In this document: positions 7,535 to 16,045 of the stretch, one piece after another
Layout of the letters: every line of letters starts with the position of its first letter
Position numbering within the stretch: the stretch's first letter is position 1
Assembly: GCF_947503705.1 (NCBI RefSeq)
Contig: NZ_CANNES010000001.1
Coordinates: forward strand, 1,122,501-1,186,500
DNA: 64,000 bases
Source of the DNA: an uncultured Tateyamaria sp.
GTDB taxonomy: Bacteria > Pseudomonadota > Alphaproteobacteria > Rhodobacterales > Rhodobacteraceae
Direction: 5' to 3'
Notes under the pieces: generated by a model
What the model was told of the DNA's origin: nothing
The model's input: only the letters and a program-made list of their open reading frames with translations
Databases searched by the model: none
Position numbers and translations under genes: made by a program

Positions 7535-9081
7535 GTGCGGCGTCCCATGGCTTTTGTATATGCGGAACTGACCGCCTGCATATCCGGCGTTTCGAAATAG
7601 GCGCAGATGTGCCCATCTGGCCGGACTAGGAAAGCGCCGGCGCGACCATAGCGCTGTGCCGCAGTCTGGGTTGCGGCTAGATGCACTGTTCGGACGCCGT
7701 GCGGCCCGGACCAGTTCGCATCATCTAGCGTCAGCAACGTAAATTGGCCTTGCGCCTGTTCAATCAACCATCCGTTGCCCATGGGCATGTCGATCAAGCT
7801 ATGCCCAACCAGCGGGTGGGTGCCTGTCTGCAAGGTCATGTCGGCCAATGTGCAAGGCTGCGACAGGCGCCCCGAGTTGATCAATTTGCGCGCAAAGGGG
7901 TGTTTGCCTGCGAGGTTCAGGGTTTCGTTGCGAAAAAGCGTTTCAATCTCGGACTTTGGTGTCATGAAGTTTGTGGCCCGCGATGAATTGAGAATGTTTT
8001 CGCGGGAACCGTGGGTGCGTTCCTCGTTATAGCTGTCGAGCAGGGTATTCGATGCGCCGTTCAGCACAGCCGCCAGTTTCCAGCCCAGATTGTCCACATC
8101 CTGAATGCCACCATTGCCGCCCCGCGCGCCGAAAGGGCTGACCACGTGGGCGCTGTCGCCGACAAAAAGGACGCGGCCATGTACGAAATTATCGAGCTTG
8201 GCGCAGCGGAATTTGTAGACGCTCATCCAGTCGAGCCGGAAATCCATGTCGCCAATGATGGCTTTGATCCGGGGGATCACCTTCTCCTCGGTCGCTTCTG
8301 TCTTTGGGTCGGTATCTGCGCCCAATTGCAGATCGATCCGGTAGATATTGTCGGGCTGCTTGTGCAGCAGTGCCGATTGGCCCGGATGGAAGGGCGGCGC
8401 GAACCAGAACCAGCGTTCGGGATCATCCGTGGCAAAGGGGCTGTCGGGTAATTCAACATCGACGATCAAAAAGTGCTCTTCGAACGTTTGGCCCTTAAAG
8501 GGCAGGTTCATCCGTTTGCGTGTGGCGGAGCCAGCGCCCTCGGCTGCGATATAGTAGTCCGCTTCGATCTGGTACGGGCCGTCTGGCGTTTCGATATCCA
8601 GCGTGACGTGGTCGCCGTGATCGGTGTGATCCGTGACTTTGTTGAGAAAGCGCAGGTCGATGAAGTCGCTCAGGTCTTGGGCACGCTCGACGAGGTACTG
8701 TTCGACATAGTATTGCTGCAAGTTGATGAAGGCCGGGTATTTGTGCCCGTCCTCGGGGAGCAGATCAAAGCTGTAGAATTCGTCGCCCCCATGAAAGAGC
8801 CGCCCGACTTTCCACGTAACGCCTTTGTCCAGCATCCGTTCGCCGACGCCCAGGCGGTCAAAGATTTCCAACGTCCGTTTCGCCCAACAAATGGCCCTGC
8901 TGCCGACAGAGACGACGTTGTTGTCATCCAGAACCACGGACTTGATGCCGTGTTGGGCCAGGTCAATGGCCATCGCAAGGCCGATGGGGCCCGCGCCCAC
9001 GATGGCCACCGGATGGCGCGGCTCCGGTGCGGTCAGGCCCGGGGGGGCACCATAGGGAAAAGGGGCGTAGTCATAGGCCAT
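7531..9081 (-). CDS. FAD-dependent aromatic monooxygenase (MhpA/PheA type)
   Basis: A 516-residue group A flavoprotein hydroxylase. The N-terminal FAD-binding Rossmann motif is VAIVGAGPIGLAMAID (residues about 26-41), and the second FAD motif is GDSAHVVSPFGARGGNGGIQ at about 310. Length and layout fit the 3-(3-hydroxyphenyl)propionate hydroxylase family. Being in an operon with hmgA and fahA, it may make homogentisate or another dihydroxylated acid from a monohydroxylated precursor, but the substrate is not shown by the sequence. It overlaps a small membrane-protein gene upstream by 11 bases. Confidence 0.85.
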   Translation of the reverse strand: MAYDYAPFPYGAPPGLTAPEPRHPVAIVGAGPIGLAMAIDLAQHGIKSVVLDDNNVVSVGSRAICWAKRTLEIFDRLGVGERMLDKGVTWKVGRLFHGGDEFYSFDLLPEDGHKYPAFINLQQYYVEQYLVERAQDLSDFIDLRFLNKVTDHTDHGDHVTLDIETPDGPYQIEADYYIAAEGAGSATRKRMNLPFKGQTFEEHFLIVDVELPDSPFATDDPERWFWFAPPFHPGQSALLHKQPDNIYRIDLQLGADTDPKTEATEEKVIPRIKAIIGDMDFRLDWMSVYKFRCAKLDNFVHGRVLFVGDSAHVVSPFGARGGNGGIQDVDNLGWKLAAVLNGASNTLLDSYNEERTHGSRENILNSSRATNFMTPKSEIETLFRNETLNLAGKHPFARKLINSGRLSQPCTLADMTLQTGTHPLVGHSLIDMPMGNGWLIEQAQGQFTLLTLDDANWSGPHGVRTVHLAATQTAAQRYGRAGAFLVRPDGHICAYFETPDMQAVSSAYTKAMGRRT

Positions 9082-9286
9082 CGGGATGGTCCTTTCGGAT
9101 CAGCTTGATCAGGGTCCAAAGGAAGGTGCCGCCGAAAAAGATCAGCGCAATACCGATCGCTTCCCACCCACCGGGTCCGGTGGGCCAGCCTCGATAGACG
9201 ATCGCACCTGTCAGCATCGCAAGGCCCACGATGGAGAAGGTGAGGCGAAATTTAAGGTCGCCGCGGGAGGGGCCGTACTTGTTCAT
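9071..9286 (-). CDS. Small two-span membrane protein in the homogentisate operon
   Basis: A 71-residue protein starting at the ATG at 9286, which overlaps the previous gene's stop (ATGA). It has two hydrophobic spans (about residues 14-32 and 40-58) and a basic tail, LIKLIRKDHPDGL. I do not recognise a family. Coupling on both sides, including an 11-base overlap with the FAD monooxygenase start, says it is a genuine operon member. It may form a pair with the membrane protein just upstream. Confidence 0.65.
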   Translation of the reverse strand: MNKYGPSRGDLKFRLTFSIVGLAMLTGAIVYRGWPTGPGGWEAIGIALIFFGGTFLWTLIKLIRKDHPDGL

Positions 9287-9609
9287 TGAAAGAGCGCACT
9301 TTTTGCTAGACCGATTTTTTCTACCAATACCCACTCAACGACAAAGACGACGACTAAACAGACAATGCCGAATGTGAGCCGTTGAAGACACCAATTCAGC
9401 CGTTTTCCGTTTGGGGTTTGTTCTTGATCGCGCATCGCTTGCAGCGTTTTATTCTGATTGGCGAGGCCCTTTCCAGTAAAGGGCCACGCCGGTGATGGGC
9501 TTTGTGCGTATGAACGAACTATTTGTATCAGGCCAAAAATCCATGTCGCGGCGAACAGTCCGAACAAACCCAATATGAGCGATATCTGAAGGATTGGAAA
9601 CACAATCAC
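9283..9609 (-). CDS. Membrane protein of unknown function in the homogentisate operon
   Basis: I choose the GTG at 9609 because it overlaps the stop of the metallo-hydrolase gene (GTGA) and has GGAGG about ten bases upstream; longer readings are possible but overlap more. The product is 108 residues with one hydrophobic span near the N-terminus (FPILQISLILGLFGLFAATW) and one near the C-terminus (TFGIVCLVVVFVVEWVL), joined by a polar loop. No family is recognised. A transport or membrane-anchoring role in aromatic catabolism is speculation. Confidence 0.6.
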   Translation of the reverse strand: MIVFPILQISLILGLFGLFAATWIFGLIQIVRSYAQSPSPAWPFTGKGLANQNKTLQAMRDQEQTPNGKRLNWCLQRLTFGIVCLVVVFVVEWVLVEKIGLAKSALFQ

Positions 9610-10556
9610 CCCTGCAGCGCCTCCCACATTTCGATGTCGCGCTTGTCTGTCCAGATGCGGGGATGGGCGATGCCGCGGGCTTCGTCATAGGCGCGGGCGA
9701 CATTGAAGGGCAGGCAGTGTTCGTAGATTGCGTAGTCGTTGAACTTGGGGTCGCAGATTTCGCGCACGGCGTCCCAGGCCTCTTTCAGCGTGCCGTTGCG
9801 CGCGGCCACGCGGGCCGCTGGAGCGTAGGTGGAGGCGACGAAATCGCGGGTGTTTTCGATCGCTTTGTTCACCATTTCGGTGCCCACCAGCGCATCGCCG
9901 CGACCGGGGGCGATGGCGTCCACATCGTAGGATTTGATCGCGTCGAGCGTGCCGCTCCAGTCGCCGAAATAGCCGTCGCCGCAATAGCAGGCAGAATGGT
10001 ATTCGACGATGTCGCCGGTGAACATCACGTTCTCGTCCGGCACGTGGATCACGATGTCACCTGCGGTGTGAGCGCGGCCCAGATGTTTCAGGTCGATCCG
10101 GCGGTTGCCGAGGAAGATACTCATTTCATTGGTAAAAGTGGTCGTGGGCCAGGTGAGGCCGGGGATGCTTTCATGCCCCTCAAAGAGGCGGGGGAAGCGT
10201 TGAAACTCGCTGTCCCAATCCTCTTGGCCCCGTTCGGCGACCATGCCACGCGCCATGTCGGACATGATGATCTGCTGCGCGTTGAAAGCTGAGGCACCCA
10301 ACACGCGGACCGCGTGATAATGGGTCAGGGCCACGTGGGTGATCGGTTTGTCCGTGACTTCGCGCACCTTTTCGATGACCTTGTGTGCGAGGCGCGGGGT
10401 TGCCTGTGCTTCGACGATCATCACGCTGTCATCGCCGATGATGACGCCGGAGTTCGGGTCGCCCTCGGCCGTAAAGGCCCAAAGATCTTTGCCCACCTCT
10501 TCAAAGGTGATTTTCTTTTCGGTCATGTCCCCTTGGGAGGCAAATGCTTTGGCCAT
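9606..10556 (-). CDS. Metallo-beta-lactamase-fold hydrolase lacking the second metal site
   Basis: A 316-residue protein of the MBL-fold superfamily. Where active members have HxHxDH, this one reads H79-Y-H81-A-V83-R84: the first two histidines remain, while the Asp and His of the second metal site are Val and Arg. A later His (AHTAGD) and Asp (MFTGDIV) remain. It may use one metal or have a different chemistry. It follows fahA in the homogentisate operon. A second ATG at 10526 with AAGGGGAC upstream is an alternative start. Confidence 0.8.
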   Translation of the reverse strand: MAKAFASQGDMTEKKITFEEVGKDLWAFTAEGDPNSGVIIGDDSVMIVEAQATPRLAHKVIEKVREVTDKPITHVALTHYHAVRVLGASAFNAQQIIMSDMARGMVAERGQEDWDSEFQRFPRLFEGHESIPGLTWPTTTFTNEMSIFLGNRRIDLKHLGRAHTAGDIVIHVPDENVMFTGDIVEYHSACYCGDGYFGDWSGTLDAIKSYDVDAIAPGRGDALVGTEMVNKAIENTRDFVASTYAPAARVAARNGTLKEAWDAVREICDPKFNDYAIYEHCLPFNVARAYDEARGIAHPRIWTDKRDIEMWEALQG

Positions 10557-10574
10557 TTTTGGTCCTTTTTGAAC

Positions 10575-10618
10575 GTCGGTATCGTGTCGGTATTACGTCG
10601 GTATTGCGTCGGTTTTTG
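10575..10618. repeat. Four tandem 11-bp repeats upstream of the MBL-fold gene
   Basis: Four consecutive units begin at 10575, 10586, 10597 and 10608, each starting GTCGGT (GTCGGTATCGT, GTCGGTATTAC, GTCGGTATTGC, GTCGGTTTTTG). The period of about one helical turn puts the shared GTCGGT on one face of the DNA. The array lies in the 120-bp gap between fahA and the MBL-fold gene and could be a protein-binding array or a slippage product. Confidence 0.75.
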
Positions 10619-10630
10619 TCTGGCGTCGGA

Positions 10631-10647
10631 CTGGGGCGCTGCCCCAG
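10631..10647. repeat. Short hairpin (7-bp stem, triloop) between fahA and the MBL-fold gene
   Basis: Arms CTGGGGC and GCCCCAG flank a GCT loop. The following bases (ACCCCGGCAGTATTTTTGG on the plus strand) resemble a short sequence I remember as common between genes in Rhodobacterales. It has no T-run on the transcribed (minus) strand, so I do not call it a terminator. Confidence 0.45.
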
Positions 10648-10676
10648 ACCCCGGCAGTATTTTTGGAACAATGAAA

Positions 10677-11936
10677 TTAGGGTCGGGCATAGGGGTCTTT
10701 GAGTGCGGGGAGGACCGTGCCGGTGCAGGTGCCGAAACCAATGCGGTAGCCTATGCCTTTTGCGGCACCCTTGAGCGTGAGGGTGTCGCCGTCCTCAAGG
10801 AAAGTTCTTGTGTCGCCGCTATCCAGCGTCACAGGTTCCTTTCCACCCCAGCTGAGTTCCAGCAGGCTGCCACGTTCGTGTTTTTCTGCGCCCGAGATTG
10901 TACCGGAGCCTAACAGATCGCCCACTGTCATCGGGCAGCCAGAGGTGCTGTGATGTGCCATTTGCTGGGCGGCGGAAAAGTACATTTCCTTATAGTTGGT
11001 TTCAGCGATTGTCGTTGCGGCCTTACCCTCGGGGGCCAGTGACACACTCAGGTCGAGATCATAGAGCATCGGGCTCGTGTCCTTGAGATGATCGAGCAGC
11101 GGGACCTCGCGGTCGGGGGTGGTGGTGCGGAACGGTTCCAAAGCGGCCTTGGTCACGATCCAGGGGCTGATCGAAGTGGCTGTGGCCTTGGCCTGGAACG
11201 GACCGAGCGGCTGATATTCCCAGGCCTGAATGTCGCGCGCCGACCAGTCGTTGAGCAGCACATAGCCAAAGATCGCGCCATCGGCCTCGTCCACCGTGAT
11301 CGGCCCGTCAGAGGCCATGCCGACGATGGCCCCCATTTCCAGTTCCAGATCGAAGCGGCGCGATGGCAAAAAGGCAGGCGAGTCGTGATTGGGCGACTTC
11401 AGCTGGCCCCAGGGCCGACGGATATCGGTGCCCGAGACAACCACCGAAGAGGCGCGCCCGTTATAGCCGATGGGAATGTGCAGCCAGTTGGGTGGCAACG
11501 CATTGTCGGCACCACGAAACATCGTGCCCACATTGGTCGCATGGTGACGGCCCGAATAGAAGTCGGTGTACTCCGCGACCATGAAGGGCATGTGCATCTT
11601 GGCATCCGCTTGGCGGATCAAGAGTGGGGCGACCAGACCCTGATCTTTGCTGCCTTCGGCGAGAAGTGCGATCAGTCGGCCCCGCAGGGCGGCCCAGACG
11701 GCGGGCCCTTCCTCCATCACTTCGTTCCAGAAGGGCACGTCAAAAAGAGGATCATCAGTGAGATCCACGATCCCTTGTTCCTCAGCGGCTTGCATATCGA
11801 GGATCATATGACCAATCGCCACCCCGCAGCGTGCGTCGAGCGTACCCGTCGAGAATACGCCATAGGGCAGGTTGTTGAGGGGAAAGTCAGTGTCGGCGCT
11901 GTTGGCGCTGTCCACCCAGGAACGTTTGAGGGTCAT
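10677..11936 (-). CDS. fahA: Fumarylacetoacetase
   Basis: A 419-residue enzyme that splits fumarylacetoacetate into fumarate and acetoacetate, the last step of homogentisate (tyrosine/phenylalanine) breakdown. Length is typical. Family features include the N-terminal domain (FPLNNLPYGVFS), the catalytic-domain stretch DFYSGRHHATNVGTMFRG, DLELEMGAIVG and the acidic metal-binding region. It follows hmgA after a small membrane-protein gene. Maleylacetoacetate isomerase, the enzyme between HmgA and FahA, is not seen in this operon. Confidence 0.95.
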   Translation of the reverse strand: MTLKRSWVDSANSADTDFPLNNLPYGVFSTGTLDARCGVAIGHMILDMQAAEEQGIVDLTDDPLFDVPFWNEVMEEGPAVWAALRGRLIALLAEGSKDQGLVAPLLIRQADAKMHMPFMVAEYTDFYSGRHHATNVGTMFRGADNALPPNWLHIPIGYNGRASSVVVSGTDIRRPWGQLKSPNHDSPAFLPSRRFDLELEMGAIVGMASDGPITVDEADGAIFGYVLLNDWSARDIQAWEYQPLGPFQAKATATSISPWIVTKAALEPFRTTTPDREVPLLDHLKDTSPMLYDLDLSVSLAPEGKAATTIAETNYKEMYFSAAQQMAHHSTSGCPMTVGDLLGSGTISGAEKHERGSLLELSWGGKEPVTLDSGDTRTFLEDGDTLTLKGAAKGIGYRIGFGTCTGTVLPALKDPYARP

Positions 11937-11949
11937 ATGAGGCTTTCGT

Positions 11950-12129
11950 TCAGTGCCAGCCGGGGCCGTGGGTCGGCGGGTCTTCGCCCGGGTGCATTTT
12001 GAGGGTGTCGGCCGGCCGCTCGCGCCATTGCCGGTAGATCAAAGGCATTTGACAGAGGGTAAAGATCAGCAGCGAAATCAGCACCCAGCCAAACCAGGGA
12101 ACGGAAGTTATGAAATCAAGCATTTGCAT
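11950..12129 (-). CDS. 59-residue single-span membrane protein between hmgA and fahA
   Basis: Reading the minus strand from the ATG at 12129 (AAAGGGG just upstream) gives 59 codons and a TGA at 11950-11952. A hydrophobic span (about residues 12-30, including GWVLISLLIFTLC) is followed by a basic, Pro/His-rich tail ending GPGWH. It sits 13 bases before the fahA start. I do not recognise a family. The position and ribosome site support a real gene; a role in the pathway is unknown. Confidence 0.6.
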   Translation of the reverse strand: MQMLDFITSVPWFGWVLISLLIFTLCQMPLIYRQWRERPADTLKMHPGEDPPTHGPGWH

Positions 12130-12186
12130 CCCCTTTGATTGTGTCTGGTACGGCCTTGTCTGCCCGAAGGGTTATCCCATTCACCT

Positions 12187-13548
12187 TCATTTCTTGCCCG
12201 GTGTCCCGTCGAATTTCTTTTCGATATCGGTCCAGCAATCAATATAGTCGTCTTGCAACGGTGCTTCTTGTGCCGCGAATTGCGTCAGGTGCTGGGGGAA
12301 ACGGGTTTCGAACATGAAGGACATGGTGTTGTCCAGTTTTACCGCGTCAAGCTCTGCATTGCTGGCGCCCTCGAAGGCGTTCTTGTCGGGGCCGTGCGGC
12401 AGCATCATGTTGTGCAGGCTCATCCCGCCGGGAATAAACCCTTTGGGTTTGGCGTCATATTGGCCGTAAATGTTGCCCATCAGTTCGGACATGATGTTCT
12501 TGTGATACCAGGGCGGGCGGAACGTGTCTTCGGCCACCATCCAGCGTTCGCGGAACAGGACAAAGTCGATATTTGCAGTGCCTTCGACGCCTGATGGGGC
12601 CGTGAGCACGGTAAAGATCGACGGGTCGGGATGGTCGAAAAGAACCGCGCCGACCGGGCAATAGGTGCGCAGGTCATATTTCACCGGGGCGTAGTTGCCG
12701 TGCCAGGCGACCACGTCGAGCGGCGAATGCCCGATCTGTGTCTCATGGAACTGGCCGCACCATTTGATCGTGACGGTTGAGGGGGTTTCGCGGTCCTCGA
12801 ACGCAGCCACGGGCGTTTTGAAATCCCTGCGGTTGGCCATGCAATTGGCCCCGATGGGGCCGCGTCCCGGCAGTTCGAATTTCTGGCCGTAGTTTTCGCA
12901 GACAAATCCGCGTGCGGGCCCTTCCAGCACTTCGACCCGGTACAGCAGACCACGGGGCAGGATCGCAATTTCCTTTGGTTCCAGGTCGATCACACCCAAT
13001 TCGGTGCAGAACCTCAGCCGTCCTTCCTGGGGTACCACCAGCAATTCGCTGTCGGCAGAGTAGAAATAGGCATCCTGCATGGATTGGGTGACCAGATAGA
13101 TGTGGCTAGCCATGCCGACCTGAGTGTTCACATCGCCAGCACTTGTCATGGTCCGCATGCCCGTCAGCCAGGTCAGCGGCTGGCCGGAATGCGGGAGGGG
13201 ATCCCAACGGTATTGACCGAGGCTGGTCACATTCTCGGGGATATGGGGGGCCGATTTCCAATAGGGCAGGTCGATCCGCTGGTAACGGTGCGAATGTTTG
13301 ACCGACGGGCGGATGCGGTAGCACCATGTCCGCTCGTTCTGATGGCTGGGGGCGGTGAAGGCGGTGCCGCTGAGTTGTTCGCCATAGAGACCATAGTTGC
13401 ATTTTTGCGGTGAATTCATGCCATCGGGGAGGGCACCGGGCAGGGCCTCGGTCTCAAAGTCATTGCCAAAGCCGGGCATGTAACCGTCGGTGATCCCTGC
13501 CCCCGAAGGCGCTTGGATCATGTTATGCGGTGCGGTGTGGCGGTTCAT
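12187..13548 (-). CDS. hmgA: Homogentisate 1,2-dioxygenase
   Basis: A 453-residue non-heme iron dioxygenase that opens the homogentisate ring to maleylacetoacetate. The N-terminal signature [19 protein letters not shown] and the motif [19 protein letters not shown] stretch near the C-terminus ([15 protein letters not shown]) are characteristic. The start at 13548 is chosen by homology of the N-terminus; the frame remains open upstream through the promoter region. It is the first gene of the operon and is divergent from a MarR-type regulator, with 65 bp between. Confidence 0.96.
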   Translation of the reverse strand: MNRHTAPHNMIQAPSGAGITDGYMPGFGNDFETEALPGALPDGMNSPQKCNYGLYGEQLSGTAFTAPSHQNERTWCYRIRPSVKHSHRYQRIDLPYWKSAPHIPENVTSLGQYRWDPLPHSGQPLTWLTGMRTMTSAGDVNTQVGMASHIYLVTQSMQDAYFYSADSELLVVPQEGRLRFCTELGVIDLEPKEIAILPRGLLYRVEVLEGPARGFVCENYGQKFELPGRGPIGANCMANRRDFKTPVAAFEDRETPSTVTIKWCGQFHETQIGHSPLDVVAWHGNYAPVKYDLRTYCPVGAVLFDHPDPSIFTVLTAPSGVEGTANIDFVLFRERWMVAEDTFRPPWYHKNIMSELMGNIYGQYDAKPKGFIPGGMSLHNMMLPHGPDKNAFEGASNAELDAVKLDNTMSFMFETRFPQHLTQFAAQEAPLQDDYIDCWTDIEKKFDGTPGKK

Positions 13549-13586
13549 GGCGATACGCTCCCTTGCGGAATTGGTCCCTTCTGTAA

Positions 13587-13604
13587 TAGTTGGTTTTGTA
13601 ACTA
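13587..13604. promoter_or_regulatory. Candidate MarR operator between hmgA and its divergent regulator
   Basis: An inverted repeat TAGTT-N8-AACTA is centred in the 65-bp gap between the two divergent starts, ending ten bases before the regulator's GTG. Size and position fit a MarR-family site controlling both directions. Confidence 0.5.
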
Positions 13605-13613
13605 ACAAGCGGT

Positions 13614-14051
13614 GTGGGCGTGTCTGACTTCGATCTGGAAAAGTTTTTACCCTATCTTTTGAACCAGGCAGCTGAGGCATCGAGCCTTGAGTTTCAACAG
13701 GTCTATAAGGACCGCTACGGGATGTTGCGCAACGAATGGCGTGTGCTGTTTCATTTGGGCATGTATGGCCGGATGACGGCCTCTGCCATCGGGGCGCGGG
13801 CGGGTTTGCACAAGACCAAGATCAGCCGGGCGGTCGCAAAGCTTGAGGCGCGCCGGTTTTTGACCCGGGACCGGGACGGCAAGGACCGCCGGGTGGAGCA
13901 TCTGACGCTGACGCCCAGCGGGCAGGCGGCCTTTGCCGATTTGCGGGCGGTTGCGGAACGGTATGATGCCGCCTTGTTGGAAGGTTTGCCGCCGCAGGAT
14001 GCCGCACGCCTCAAGGCGCTGTTGCACATGCTGGCCCGGCGGCGGGGATAG
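13614..14051 (+). CDS. MarR family transcriptional regulator of the homogentisate genes
   Basis: A 145-residue winged-helix regulator. The DNA-binding core runs from about residue 35 ([23 protein letters not shown]) through the recognition helix ([18 protein letters not shown]) to the wing ([16 protein letters not shown]). The start is a GTG at 13614, with a second in-frame GTG at 13620. Its divergence from hmgA suggests it is the homogentisate-pathway repressor (HmgR-like), probably released by a pathway intermediate. The regulatory link is inferred from position. Confidence 0.85.
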   Translation: MGVSDFDLEKFLPYLLNQAAEASSLEFQQVYKDRYGMLRNEWRVLFHLGMYGRMTASAIGARAGLHKTKISRAVAKLEARRFLTRDRDGKDRRVEHLTLTPSGQAAFADLRAVAERYDAALLEGLPPQDAARLKALLHMLARRRG

Positions 14052-14142
14052 GAAACGAACATTTGGTCGTGGGAATGTGACTTGCATGGTGGGCCATGCG
14101 TCAGCAGGGTACGGCAATAAATTTCGAGGACCAGCCACAATC

Positions 14143-14982
14143 ATGAAACCACGGATGTTTTTCTGGGCCGCATTTGTCAGCGCCACCCTGTTTGGACCTG
14201 CTGCGCAGGCCCTAGACTGCGGCAACGCCGAGACCCCCTGCGTTGTGGACAGAGGGACCTATCACATGGCGATGCCCGAAGACGGACAGGCCAAGGGTAT
14301 CGTCATGCACCTGCACGGGGCCGGCGCTCAAGGCAAAGGGCTTTTGAAATCCGGTTTGGGCCGGGGCGCGGTAGAGCGCGGCTATGCCTTTGTGGCCCCG
14401 GACGGGTATCACCCCAACTCGCGTTTTGTGCGTAACTGGTCGGTCCGGGCCAAGGGGACGTCCTTTGAGCGGGACGATGCGGCGTTCCTGCGCGATGTGC
14501 TGGCGGATGCGCAGGCCAAGGCGGGCGTGGCGGATATGCCCGTGCTGTTGGCCGGGTTTTCGCGGGGCGGGTCGATGGTGTGGGATATCGCCTGTGATGA
14601 TCCGGGCTTTGCCATGGCCTATGCGCCCATGGCAGGTGCACTGTGGGATGACCTGCCAGACAGTTGTACGGCGCCCGTGAACCTCTTTCATACCCACGGT
14701 TGGAATGATCGGACCGTGCCGTTGGAAGGGCGTTCACTGCGTGGTGGTACGGTAATTCAGGGGGACGTTTGGGCGTCGCTCAAAATCCTGCGGGAAACCA
14801 ATGGCTGCGATGCGCGCCAGCCCGAGCGGAACAGCTTTGAGCCGGAGCGCTGGCTGCGTCATTGGACGGATTGCGCGGCGGGGCGGATCGAATTGATGCT
14901 TCACCCTGGCGGACATGGTGCGCCACGGGGCTGGGCGACACGCATGCTAGATTGGTTTGAAACAGTTCAAGCTGACCTTTAA
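14143..14982 (+). CDS. Secreted alpha/beta hydrolase, poly(3-hydroxybutyrate)-depolymerase/feruloyl-esterase (LpqC) type
   Basis: The ATG at 14143 has GAGGA upstream and opens a signal peptide (FFWAAFVSATLFGPAAQA). The mature part of about 255 residues is an alpha/beta hydrolase with nucleophile Ser in GFSRGGSMVWD, acid in GWNDRTVPLEG and His in HPGGHGAPRGW, and a Cys pair in LDCGNAETPC. The arrangement matches LpqC-type esterases related to PHB depolymerases. It probably hydrolyses esters in the periplasm or outside the cell; the substrate is not clear. Confidence 0.8.
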   Translation: MKPRMFFWAAFVSATLFGPAAQALDCGNAETPCVVDRGTYHMAMPEDGQAKGIVMHLHGAGAQGKGLLKSGLGRGAVERGYAFVAPDGYHPNSRFVRNWSVRAKGTSFERDDAAFLRDVLADAQAKAGVADMPVLLAGFSRGGSMVWDIACDDPGFAMAYAPMAGALWDDLPDSCTAPVNLFHTHGWNDRTVPLEGRSLRGGTVIQGDVWASLKILRETNGCDARQPERNSFEPERWLRHWTDCAAGRIELMLHPGGHGAPRGWATRMLDWFETVQADL

Positions 14983-15054
14983 GGCGGAGGTGTCGTTTGC
15001 CATCACCGGACGCAAACCGTGGCGCACCAAAAGGCACGCCTTAGGGGAAGGAGT

Positions 15055-15864
15055 TCAAAAGTCTGCTTCGACCCCGGGCAGTTTCAACGCCTTCACCAGA
15101 TCGCGCAATTCCTGCCGCGCCGCCACATTCGAGATGTTGAGCTGTTTGACCCCGATATCCTTTAGGTCGAGCAGCGTAAGCCCCCGGGGGAACAGCTCGC
15201 GGAAAATGACCCGCTCGGAAAAGCCGGGTGCAATGCGGAACCCGATCCGTTTGGAGAGCATGGCGATCGCCCGCTCCATCTTTTCCTTGTTGACCATCCG
15301 CTGCGCCCCCATCCGGTTGCGGACAACGATCCAGTCGATGGGTTTGAGCCCCGCCTGCGCCCGCAATTGCCGCGCGTTCCAGACCATTTCGGAATAGACC
15401 GACGGCCCGAGGATTTTCTCCCCCGACGAATCAATCCGCGCCAGCAGGTCAAAGTCGACAAAGCTGTCATTGAGCGGCGTGATCAGCGTGTCGGCGAGCG
15501 AATGCGCCACTTGGCTCAGCCGCGTGTGCGAGCCTGGGCAGTCGATCAGGATAAAGTCGTTGTCTGGCTCCAGCGTAGCCACCGCCGCTGACAACCGGTG
15601 GTCATAGATGTTTTCGCCCGGTTTCAGGGCCGAGGCGTCAATTTCGGGAAGGTCATGCACATCCGGGCTGGGCAATTCCAGCTCAGCCTGTTTACAGAAG
15701 CTTTCCCGGTTCTCCACATAGCGCCCGAACGTGCGCTGCCGCAGGTCCAGATCCAGCGCGCTGACCTTGTGACCAGAACGCGCAAGCGCTGTCGCCACAT
15801 GCATCGATACCGTCGATTTGCCGGCACCGCCCTTTTCGTTCCCCACGACGATGATATGCGCCAT
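15055..15864 (-). CDS. mipZ: Division-plane positioning ATPase MipZ
   Basis: A 269-residue ParA-type ATPase with the deviant Walker A NEKGGAGKSTVSMH near the N-terminus and ALDLDLRQRTFGRY and LIDCPGSHTRLSQVAHSLAD downstream. These stretches are typical of alphaproteobacterial MipZ, which forms a gradient from the poles through ParB and blocks FtsZ assembly away from midcell. The ATG at 15864 follows AAGGGGACAG. It is a single gene facing edd across a gap of about 180 bp. ParA is the alternative, but the motifs favour MipZ. Confidence 0.9.
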   Translation of the reverse strand: MAHIIVVGNEKGGAGKSTVSMHVATALARSGHKVSALDLDLRQRTFGRYVENRESFCKQAELELPSPDVHDLPEIDASALKPGENIYDHRLSAAVATLEPDNDFILIDCPGSHTRLSQVAHSLADTLITPLNDSFVDFDLLARIDSSGEKILGPSVYSEMVWNARQLRAQAGLKPIDWIVVRNRMGAQRMVNKEKMERAIAMLSKRIGFRIAPGFSERVIFRELFPRGLTLLDLKDIGVKQLNISNVAARQELRDLVKALKLPGVEADF

Positions 15865-15979
15865 GTCTGTCCCCTTACCGCACATCCGCTATGCCTTGTT
15901 ATGCGGACTATATGTTGTGGCCGAGCGCTTGGGAAGCGTTGGCGTATCTTTTCCTGCGGCACCGTGGCGCGTCAGTTCC

Positions 15980-15993
15980 TGTTAGCGCTATCA
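15980..15993. promoter_or_regulatory. Candidate LacI-type operator upstream of edd
   Basis: The near-perfect 14-bp palindrome TGTTAGCGCTATCA has the central CG typical of LacI/GalR operators. It lies 53 bases before the edd start. A sugar-acid-responsive repressor is a reasonable guess; no such regulator gene is nearby. Confidence 0.5.
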
Positions 15994-16045
15994 GAAAGGC
16001 TGTGCTATAGGGCGCGCAACGAATGAGATGAGATAGGAGAGCACC

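Noticed and set aside
10631-10676. A rho-independent terminator for fahA
   Set aside because: The hairpin CTGGGGC-gct-GCCCCAG has its T-rich side on the plus strand, whereas fahA is transcribed on the minus strand.
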